Shown here piece by piece: positions 8,181-15,571 of a DNA stretch of 64,000 nucleotides. A program made the position numbers and the translations under genes. This DNA comes from CAYTGM01 sp964437365 (GTDB lineage Bacteria; Sumerlaeota; Sumerlaeia; SLMS01), in NCBI GenBank assembly GCA_964437365.1, contig CAYTGM010000001.1:310001-374000 (forward strand), read 5' to 3'. Each line of letters starts with the position of its first letter. Positions within the stretch are counted from its first letter, which is position 1. A model generated the notes under the pieces. The model saw only the letters and a program-made list of their open reading frames with translations, was not told the DNA's origin and did no database searches.

Positions 8181-9302
8181 ATGCTCAACTTTCTCCGACA
8201 ATCTGGAATTTATATTGGGACTTATTTCAAAATCCCCGTTTATCTCCACTGGACATGGTTCCTGATCCTCTTCATTTTTTCAACGAACCTGGGCGGTCTC
8301 TTTACAACAGAGTACAATATGTCTCCTCTGGCTGCGAACGCGCTCGGTGTCTTTACCGCTGTTCTCGCCTTTGCTTCGCTCCTCGCCCACGAATACGGTC
8401 ACGCGCTCACAGGAAGAGCCTTCAAAATACCAACCGATCGTATTATTCTTTTTCTCCTCGGCGGTGTAGCGCTCCTCAAGGGCGAGCCAAAGAAACCTCT
8501 TCACGAGTTTCTTGTCGCGATCGCAGGACCCGCCGTCTCGGTCGTTTGCATGATACTGTTTGGTATTCTCTCGGTGGCAGCATCGACACTGGAATTACCT
8601 GCTTATGTGAGCTCCTCGTTTGAAACACTCGCCATTATGAATTTTGTTTTCGCCGCTTTTAACATGATTCCCGGCTTTCCCATGGATGGCGGGCGAGTTC
8701 TCCGTTCCCTCTATTGGATGATGACAGATGACTTTTACGGAGCCACAAAAGTGGCCAGTATCTTTGGACGAGGGTTCGGCTGGTTCATGATCGGAGTGGG
8801 AACGATCTTTATTTTCAGTGGTCAGTTCCAGGGAATCACCATGATCCTCCTTGGATTCTTTTTGCAGAAGCTGGCGAAGGACTCATTGCGACACGCACAA
8901 TTTAAGGTCGCCTTCACATCGAAGAAAGTGGGGGACCTGATGCGTCCCGTTGTTGCTGTGGTTCCTGCTGATATGACCGTGAGAGAGGTTGTCGATCGCT
9001 ACCTCTATCAGATTCATGATGATCGCTTTCCCGTAGTTGATGGACCGAATCTCCTCGGTTACATCAGTGCAGAATCTATTCTTCTTCTCAGCAAGGAGAG
9101 TTGGGAGATTACTCCAGCCCGGAAGCTTGCCCAACCCTACCGAACATCGGAAATTCTTTCCCCGACAGAAGACAGCCAGAAAGCCTACGAGATGGTAGCG
9201 AGGTCGGGCCGGCCGAGCCTCCCCGTCTTCTGGAAAAAGCAACTTGTCGGCTTTCTCTTCGCACGTGATATCGCCAGTCACCTCAGAAAGAATATGGGCT
9301 GA
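8181..9302 (+). CDS. Site-2-protease-type M50 metallopeptidase with CBS pair
   Basis: A 373-residue membrane protein. The zinc motif AHEYGHA (about residues 69-75) sits in an N-terminal helix and the second motif NMIPGFPMDGGR near 160-170, giving the HExxH plus DG layout of S2P-like intramembrane proteases of the SpoIVFB/Rip3 type. The C-terminal 130 residues hold two CBS modules (VGDLMRPVVAVVPADMTV and following, then PYRTSEILSPTED and following) that could bind a nucleotide and regulate cleavage. These enzymes release membrane-bound regulators such as sigma or anti-sigma factors. This genome has a membrane-tethered sigma factor at 28133-32704, but nothing shows that it is a substrate. The start is the ATG at 8181 with a weak AGAGACA site. 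Confidence 0.88.
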   Translation: MLNFLRQSGIYIGTYFKIPVYLHWTWFLILFIFSTNLGGLFTTEYNMSPLAANALGVFTAVLAFASLLAHEYGHALTGRAFKIPTDRIILFLLGGVALLKGEPKKPLHEFLVAIAGPAVSVVCMILFGILSVAASTLELPAYVSSSFETLAIMNFVFAAFNMIPGFPMDGGRVLRSLYWMMTDDFYGATKVASIFGRGFGWFMIGVGTIFIFSGQFQGITMILLGFFLQKLAKDSLRHAQFKVAFTSKKVGDLMRPVVAVVPADMTVREVVDRYLYQIHDDRFPVVDGPNLLGYISAESILLLSKESWEITPARKLAQPYRTSEILSPTEDSQKAYEMVARSGRPSLPVFWKKQLVGFLFARDIASHLRKNMG

Positions 9303-9388
9303 ATCCGCCCCGATCGCTCCCTTTTGATTTCACCGTGAAACACTCGCGCGGCAAGACTTGATCGAAAGTTCGGCACCACGATTCCATG

Positions 9389-9408
9389 AAACATGAAATT
9401 TCATGTTT
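9389..9408. promoter_or_regulatory. Perfect 20-bp palindrome upstream of the kinase gene
   Basis: AAACATGAAATTTCATGTTT reads the same on both strands with no mismatch or gap. It lies 87 bases after the protease gene stops and 103 bases before the kinase start. The A/T-rich centre without loop or T-run argues against a terminator and for a dimeric protein-binding site. The regulator is unknown. It is the only notable structure I see in the 209-base gap. Confidence 0.5.
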
Positions 9409-9511
9409 GCGACCCGAATAAGTTTAAAGAATCATTTTCCAGCTAGAGATTTTCTCCATGTGAATCGATCAACTGAAACTCCATGCGAAACGTACTGGAA
9501 AGAACTGGATA

Positions 9512-12500
9512 ATGAAGACACCCCATACCGCACAGCGCTTTACAATGCCCGTGCTCCTATCACTATTCATCCTGCTCCTTCGGATTTCCCCGGCCCAGGA
9601 CGACGGAGATGGTTCAGGACCTCTCTTCCATGTTAAGCTGAACATGTCATCTCCGAATGCGGCACTCGTCGTGGACCTCGTTCACACACCCACCCCCGAG
9701 GTCGTTGTAAGTGATGTCGTTGGAAAAATTCGCGTCTATGACTCCATTTCAGGAGAGGAAATGAAGTCGAACAATCTCGGTGATACCTCCCTGACAGGAC
9801 CTGTTGTGGGAGATTTTCTGGGAAGAAATATGCTCGATCTCGCGGTTGGGACTGGCGCAGGGGAAGTTGTTATACTGGATGGAAGAACCCTTGACGTTAT
9901 TTACCGTTTGAATATCACACAAGGCTCTCCCTTCAGTTTACAGCCAACTGTCTATACTGTTGAAGGACCGGATAATCAGAAATACGACCGCTTGATCATC
10001 ATTGATCAAAGCGGAAATATCTATGGTGTTGATGCGCACAATTCCCAATTGGAAAAAGTCTGGGAATATCGTACCGGGTCAAAGTCACAAGCGCCCATGG
10101 TCATTGGGAATGTTCGTGATCAGAACCAGGCTGACGTTGTTGCATCCTCCAGCGATGGTTACCTCTTCTTTATCAATCCGATGACAGGCACCGGTAGAAA
10201 AATTCTTGTTCAAGAGGCTACTGCACTTCCTCACTCTCCATTGCTATTTGATATACACAACGATGGTTTTGACGAAGTGTTTATCTCACTTGATAGCGGC
10301 GAGCTGAGGTGCTTCCGCTGGCGGGAAGAACTCACGCCTCCGCTGGAGGTTCAGTGGAGTTCGGTGATTCCTTATTCTCCCGTGGCGCCTCCGATTCTCA
10401 TACAAAGCGGTGAGGACATCAGCTCTGCACGTATCGTGCAGGCTTCCACCGCATCACTGCAGCTGGTTGACCCAAAAGATGGAACGATTATTATTTCTGA
10501 AAGGAATATCTACGCAGGTATTAATACTCAGCCGGCTGTTATTCCACGCTCCTCTTCCGTTGGATCACGCTACCCTGAACTTGCTTTTGGTTTGAAGAAA
10601 ACTCTTCAGATTACAACGAATATGTCTGAGTGGGTTTACGGCAAAGGTGCGCAGGAGCTGAAAGCCGAAGAAAAACAGCTGAATCATGATCTGGCTCATA
10701 CAATTGTCAGCTATGTTTCTGAGCCAAACTCAGGCGCTATGGTTCTCGGCGTTGCTCCCGTCAGCGACGGACATATATACGCTTTTCAGACTGACTTTAT
10801 CGTCACGGAAATAGACTGGTCAACGCTCACGCCCTGGATGACGAACGGTGGATCTCCCTATCATAATCCACGACTGAGTCGTGAGTGGGCAGTCCTTGAA
10901 AAGGCCCGTCGCGCTGAAATGAGAAACCAGATTTCGCGCTGGGAGGAAGAAATTCAGGAAGCAATGGAGAGCTCTGATTGGGATCGAGCTAGCATCCTGG
11001 CTGCTAACCTCAGAAATGCCAACCCCTACAATGATGAGTATTCTTCCCTCGATCTCAAGATAAAGTGGAACAAGCATCTTATTGCCATTATTCTGGTCAC
11101 TCTGATTACTTTAGTGACCCTAGGTGCAATCGGGTTTGTTATTTTCCGCACGGTGGGTATTTCGAGTTTAAGAAAGAAAGGCCAACAGGCAATGGCCAGC
11201 GGCCAGTTCGAAGATGCAGAGAGACACTATTCCAAACTTGTGAAAAAGGCGCCGAAGAATCGCCGTTTTGCACTCGAACTTGCACAGGTCTATCAGGCCC
11301 AGAAAAACTACTCTGAAGAAACCGTGGAAATTTACAAGAAGGCATATGATGCTGCTCCCGAGGATCGGGAGATTATGAATTCTTATGCCAGAGCTCTCTT
11401 GAGAGAACCAAAGACAGACTCCGAGGCAAAGAACGTCTATATAAATGCCTTACCGAATTTCCCTGAACCAGCTTACCTTGAATATGGAATTGGGCGCTGC
11501 CTTATTCAGGAGCAGGACTTCGAAGAAGCTGCAAAGCATCTGCGCTCTGCTCTGCGCGGAGGTGTCGCAACAGAACCTCTCTATCAGGCACTCTGTGAAG
11601 TTTACTTGAAGACAAATAACACAAGTGCCAAAGCTCTCCCTGTCTATCAGCAACAGTTCGAGAAACGTAAAGGGGAAGCAGAGTTCCTCAAAGCTTATCT
11701 CTCGTCATGCATCGACGCCAAGAAAATGGACCACCAGGTGGAGTCGCTCTGTGAGGCAATACTTGAAGTCCTCCCCTCACACGCTCCTGCCTACATCCAT
11801 TTGGCCCGAATCCACTTGCAGAAGAACCAGATCAGTATGGCTTGTGATGAAGTACGGCAGGCTCTCGATGTAAACCCGTCATCGCCAGAAGCAACAGCGC
11901 TCCTTGCAGAGTGTTACATGCTTCAAAAGAGACGCGACGAGGAAGCACTCCAGGCCTATCGCAATGCCTTGAAGTTTTCTCCGAACGACAAAGATGTTCT
12001 GAAAACTGTTGCGAGTATTTACTACGACCGGGATCAGTATGATGAAGAAGCGATTGCGATCTATAATCGATCGGTCGAGGAAAATCCTGGTGATCCAACT
12101 ACTCTGAAGGCTCTCGCACAGTCTGCCAAGTTGACAGCAAACCATGAGTTGAGTATCAAAGCGATTGAGCCACTCCTTCATGCCGGACAACTTGAAAAAG
12201 CTCACTTGGAGCAGCTCGCGAACGCGTACATCAAACTGGACATAAAAGAACCAAAGGCAGAGAAGGTCCTTCGCGACTCTCTTAGAAGTTTTCCAGATAA
12301 TATCGAATATACAGCGGCCCTCGCACGTATCCTCGCCTCACAAGACAAGGATGATGTTGAAAACCTTCAAGTCTATGAATCACACCTGAAGGCTTATCCT
12401 GATGATCTGATGATTGGTCGCCAACTCGCCAAAACATATATCAAAGCCAATCGCTATGACCAGGCATTGGAAACAGCACAACAGCTTCTTCAAAAGGAAC

Positions 12501-14398
12501 CGAACGATGAGGAACTTCAACGCCTCAATGCTCTCGCGAGTCTCTATGGAAATAAACTGGATGAAGCTGTTTCAGAATATCAGCGCATTCTTGATCGGAA
12601 CCCCGATGACGAACAGGCGCTCGTTAACCTGGCCGTGGCATATGCACAAAAGCTCCGCACCGATGAGGAAGCCCTTGGCTATTACAGCCGTGCTTTGAAG
12701 TTGCAACCCAGGAACGATCTGCTTCATCTTGCCATGGGTCGTATACACGCCTTCAAGAATGACACAGCGGAAGCCGTGAACAGCTTCAAAGCGGCGATCG
12801 ATCCTGACGAAAAGAACCAGGAAAAAGTGATCGCTAACATCATTGCTCTGCTTACAGAAAAGCCAGAGCTTCTTCGAATACGTTGGTTCCTTGTTGAGCT
12901 GCTGGTCTCTTATGGGCATATACGAGAAGGCCTTGAGCAGATTGATTTTATTAACAGCAATCACCCAGGTCAGACTAGAAACATTCTGACTGCTCTTGAA
13001 ACCATACTCAGGAAAGATCCCAACAACATGGCGGCCCTTATTCAGAAGGGTTCCATCCTGCTCTCAACTGATCAAGTCAAGGAAGCCGTTCAAACACTTG
13101 AGAGAGTCTATGGACTTTACCCAAATGCGGCAGAGATTCAGGAAAAACTTGCCAAGTGCTACCAGAAGCTTCTTGAGAAAAATAATGATCTGGAAGCGCG
13201 CTTCAAACTCGGCAAACTCTTCTATTCTCAACAGGAATATGACGAAGCCATTGGCTGTTTCCAGCAGACTTCTCAGGATTATCGTTGGGAAGCTGAATCA
13301 ACAAAGATGCTTGGGAAGTGCTTCAGTGGGAAAGGCATGCTCGACCTTGCTCTTCAGGAGTTCAAAAAACTCGTTGTTGATGAAGAAACAAAAGAGCTTC
13401 TTTACGATCTCGCCCAGCGCTACGAGGCGAAGAAAGATCTCGTTGGGGCAAAGACTGTCTATCGTCAACTCTTCGCTGCTGATATCAGCTATAAAGATGT
13501 AAAGACACGTTTCGAAATGCTTTCCGGATCTACTTCTGATCCTATGGCGTTTGAGAAAACGTCCATTGTCCAGCAGATGTCAGAAGAGGCAGCAAGGCGC
13601 TATGAACTCTTGGACGAACTTGGCCGAGGTGCCATGGGTATCGTCTATCGGGCCCGCGATAAGGAGCTCGAAGAGGTTGTTGCCCTGAAGATTCTTCCCG
13701 ACAACATGTCGAATAACCCTGAAGCTGTTCGCCGATTTAAGATTGAGGCGAGAAATGCGCGTAAACTCTCTCATCCAAATATCGTCCGAATTCACGATAT
13801 TGGTGAAGAGATGGGCCGCAAATATATCTCAATGGAATACGTGGATGGTACCGACCTGAAGCGGAAAATCAAATCAACAACCAATGGCAAAATCAAGCTG
13901 AGTGATGTCGTGAAATTCTGCCTGGAAATCAGCGATGCTCTCGGCTACGCGCATCGACTGGGGATCGTTCACCGTGATATCAAACCAGCAAACATCATGT
14001 TGAACTCCAACGATGATGTAAAGGTGACAGACTTCGGAATTGCCAAGATGATGGATCAATCCAATCTTGGTGGTGAAGGAACCATGATTGGTGCCGTTAT
14101 AGGAACTCCACTCTACATGTCACCAGAGCAGGTCCAGGGTGTCCCTGTTGACAACCGCGCGGATCTATACAGCTTTGGTGTGATGATCTACGAGCTTTGC
14201 AATGGGAAGCCACCGTTCACCGAAGGTGATCTGGCTTATCAGCACATTCATCAAGAGCCCACGAAGATTGAAGGTATCCCTGATGAGTTGTGGGAAATCA
14301 TTGCGAAGTGCCTCGCCAAGAAGAAAGAAGATCGCTACGAGAAAGCAGAGCTGATCTACGATGACCTCAAGGAAGTTCAGAAGAAGATTCCTGAATAA
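9512..14398 (+). CDS. Giant Ser/Thr protein kinase: beta-propeller ectodomain, TM, TPR array, C-terminal kinase
   Basis: A 1628-residue protein. After a signal-anchor-like start, residues about 30-430 form FG-GAP/PQQ-like propeller blades (VVSDVVGKIRVYDSISG, DLAVGTGAGEVVILDG, DVVASSSDGYLFFINP). A long helical stretch leads to one membrane helix at about 522-545 (LIAIILVTLITLVTLGAIGF). Residues about 555-1330 are tetratricopeptide repeats (for example PNDKDVLKTVASIYYDRDQYDEE split over repeats). A complete Hanks-type kinase follows (about 1364-1625): glycine loop GRGAMGIVY, lysine in VALKILP (1393), HRDIKPANIM (Asp 1489), DFG (1507) and GTPLYMSPEQ. Topology puts the propeller outside and the TPRs and kinase inside. 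Usual PknB proteins have an N-terminal kinase, so the order is reversed. The start is the ATG at 9512; a single-gene unit is likely. Confidence 0.92.
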   Translation: MKTPHTAQRFTMPVLLSLFILLLRISPAQDDGDGSGPLFHVKLNMSSPNAALVVDLVHTPTPEVVVSDVVGKIRVYDSISGEEMKSNNLGDTSLTGPVVGDFLGRNMLDLAVGTGAGEVVILDGRTLDVIYRLNITQGSPFSLQPTVYTVEGPDNQKYDRLIIIDQSGNIYGVDAHNSQLEKVWEYRTGSKSQAPMVIGNVRDQNQADVVASSSDGYLFFINPMTGTGRKILVQEATALPHSPLLFDIHNDGFDEVFISLDSGELRCFRWREELTPPLEVQWSSVIPYSPVAPPILIQSGEDISSARIVQASTASLQLVDPKDGTIIISERNIYAGINTQPAVIPRSSSVGSRYPELAFGLKKTLQITTNMSEWVYGKGAQELKAEEKQLNHDLAHTIVSYVSEPNSGAMVLGVAPVSDGHIYAFQTDFIVTEIDWSTLTPWMTNGGSPYHNPRLSREWAVLEKARRAEMRNQISRWEEEIQEAMESSDWDRASILAANLRNANPYNDEYSSLDLKIKWNKHLIAIILVTLITLVTLGAIGFVIFRTVGISSLRKKGQQAMASGQFEDAERHYSKLVKKAPKNRRFALELAQVYQAQKNYSEETVEIYKKAYDAAPEDREIMNSYARALLREPKTDSEAKNVYINALPNFPEPAYLEYGIGRCLIQEQDFEEAAKHLRSALRGGVATEPLYQALCEVYLKTNNTSAKALPVYQQQFEKRKGEAEFLKAYLSSCIDAKKMDHQVESLCEAILEVLPSHAPAYIHLARIHLQKNQISMACDEVRQALDVNPSSPEATALLAECYMLQKRRDEEALQAYRNALKFSPNDKDVLKTVASIYYDRDQYDEEAIAIYNRSVEENPGDPTTLKALAQSAKLTANHELSIKAIEPLLHAGQLEKAHLEQLANAYIKLDIKEPKAEKVLRDSLRSFPDNIEYTAALARILASQDKDDVENLQVYESHLKAYPDDLMIGRQLAKTYIKANRYDQALETAQQLLQKEPNDEELQRLNALASLYGNKLDEAVSEYQRILDRNPDDEQALVNLAVAYAQKLRTDEEALGYYSRALKLQPRNDLLHLAMGRIHAFKNDTAEAVNSFKAAIDPDEKNQEKVIANIIALLTEKPELLRIRWFLVELLVSYGHIREGLEQIDFINSNHPGQTRNILTALETILRKDPNNMAALIQKGSILLSTDQVKEAVQTLERVYGLYPNAAEIQEKLAKCYQKLLEKNNDLEARFKLGKLFYSQQEYDEAIGCFQQTSQDYRWEAESTKMLGKCFSGKGMLDLALQEFKKLVVDEETKELLYDLAQRYEAKKDLVGAKTVYRQLFAADISYKDVKTRFEMLSGSTSDPMAFEKTSIVQQMSEEAARRYELLDELGRGAMGIVYRARDKELEEVVALKILPDNMSNNPEAVRRFKIEARNARKLSHPNIVRIHDIGEEMGRKYISMEYVDGTDLKRKIKSTTNGKIKLSDVVKFCLEISDALGYAHRLGIVHRDIKPANIMLNSNDDVKVTDFGIAKMMDQSNLGGEGTMIGAVIGTPLYMSPEQVQGVPVDNRADLYSFGVMIYELCNGKPPFTEGDLAYQHIHQEPTKIEGIPDELWEIIAKCLAKKKEDRYEKAELIYDDLKEVQKKIPE

Positions 14399-14615
14399 GT
14401 TTTGATCTAAACTCACTTCTTTTTGCAATCTACTGATCCCTAGAGATCAGTTTCTCTCTGCCGGTGGTAACCGGTTGCAGTTCTTAACGGCGAGGTCGTC
14501 TTGTGTTTTTAATCCACTCCAAAACACCATTTTCACTGCTGAGAGTCAGCCACCTGGAAGCGGTGTTACCCTGAGAACAGGCCTGTAAACCGGGGGATCG
14601 TTGTCATCCCTGCAT

Positions 14616-14686
14616 CTGTCCGACGTCTGACGGACGTCTCGAGACAATGGTAAGACGTAGGACAGACGTCGGACAGTCGTCCGTCA
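14616..14686. repeat. Nested inverted repeat built from GACGTC/GTCCGAC words
   Basis: CTGTCCGACGTCTG at 14616-14629 is repeated exactly in reverse complement at 14663-14676. A second pair, TGACGGAC at 14628-14635 and GTCCGTCA at 14679-14686, is offset from it, and a perfect 10-bp palindrome GTCTCGAGAC (14636-14645) sits in the loop. It can fold into a long hairpin or alternative ones. It resembles an isolated REP-like or intergenic palindromic element; I see no second copy in the window. Confidence 0.55.
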
Positions 14687-14714
14687 CCCGGTGAGAACTA
14701 AGTAAGAGGGTAAG

Positions 14715-14748
14715 AAAAAAACTCCCTCGAATTCTTTCGGAGGGAGTT
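14715..14748 (-). terminator. Rho-independent terminator of the STN gene
   Basis: On the reverse strand a perfect 9-bp stem (AACTCCCTC / GAGGGAGTT, arms 14740-14748 and 14720-14728, 11-base loop) is followed by a T-run read from 14721 to 14715. It lies 30 bases after the STN gene stop, the standard arrangement for intrinsic termination. Confidence 0.9.
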
Positions 14749-14777
14749 CCTGTCTGAAAGCGCTTGCGAAGTGAGTC

Positions 14778-15500
14778 TCAGTCAGTTGTCTTCCTGTTTT
14801 GAACGAGTAGATCATACACCACCTGCATTTGAGCGACGGCACGATCTGTATCCTTCACGTGGATTCCATCTGCGAAGGCCTCAACAGTTCCATCGTCTGT
14901 TGAATAATTCAGCATGGACTCAATAACGTCAGCTCGGAGAGAATCATCAACAGCGTAGGTGCGTTCTATCAGGGGACTTGTTCCGAGTAACTTGTTCTTT
15001 TTTTCCTCTGAACCAACGTAATAATCCTGACCATCTTTCCAATACTCGAGATCGTGATTCAGGGCGATCCCCTTTAGAAGTTTTTCAATAGGCTCATTCT
15101 CTGCTATTATGCTGATTCTCAAATCATCTTCAAGAATATAGACACTGCCCTCAACTTGACTGGATAATACTGTAGCAAGCATTTCAACTCGACCCCCATT
15201 CATGCCGACGGTCACTCTTTCCTCAGGTACTGAAGCACTGTCTCCCATATTCAAAGCACAACAAGTGGTTGATCCGCAATTGTCACAAGAAAGTTCCTGG
15301 GCGGTCTCTACCTTCACCTCTTGATCATCGTTTTGAGATTCAGCTTCCAATCTGCTCCGCTCTCTTCCGATGATTTGTTGGATTCGTTTTTCGAGTTCTC
15401 TGAGCCGTTCACGTTTTGCCTCCTCAGTTTCAGTTGAGTCTGCTTGTAGCACGAGGGGGGCGAAGATAACTATAATGAGAGCAATTAGCGTTTTCTTCAT
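14778..15500 (-). CDS. Secreted STN (secretin/TonB N-terminal) domain protein with Cys-rich segment
   Basis: A 240-residue protein with a signal peptide (MKKTLIALIIVIFAPLVLQA). A charged coiled-coil stretch follows (about 22-58), then an odd cysteine cluster CDNCGSTTCC (about 74-83). The C-terminal part, SVYILEDDLRISIIAENEPI then EKLLKGIALNHDLEYWKDG with a final YYVG, follows the STN/N0 pattern found at the periplasmic end of secretins and TonB-dependent receptors. No pore domain follows, so it is not a secretin; it may dock to one or act alone in the periplasm. The ATG at 15500 has AAGGGAT 8 bases before it. It lies 71 bases after the amidase gene on the same strand and ends in a strong terminator. 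Function unknown. Confidence 0.7.
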   Translation of the reverse strand: MKKTLIALIIVIFAPLVLQADSTETEEAKRERLRELEKRIQQIIGRERSRLEAESQNDDQEVKVETAQELSCDNCGSTTCCALNMGDSASVPEERVTVGMNGGRVEMLATVLSSQVEGSVYILEDDLRISIIAENEPIEKLLKGIALNHDLEYWKDGQDYYVGSEEKKNKLLGTSPLIERTYAVDDSLRADVIESMLNYSTDDGTVEAFADGIHVKDTDRAVAQMQVVYDLLVQNRKTTD

Positions 15501-15571
15501 CGGTATATCCCTTTCTCAATGAGTGAACGATGTCCGGCTGCCGTTGAAGCAGCCAGACATATCTTTGAGTG

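Larger units (their letters stand above)
14399..14777. other. Convergent intergenic region rich in inverted repeats
   Basis: These 379 bases between the kinase gene and the STN gene carry no credible reading frame. They hold a weak hairpin after the kinase stop (14433-14450 followed by TTTCTCTCT), a 10-bp palindrome ACAGGCCTGT at 14578-14587, the nested inverted repeat at 14616-14686 and the terminator at 14715-14748. No RNA gene is recognised. Confidence 0.5.
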
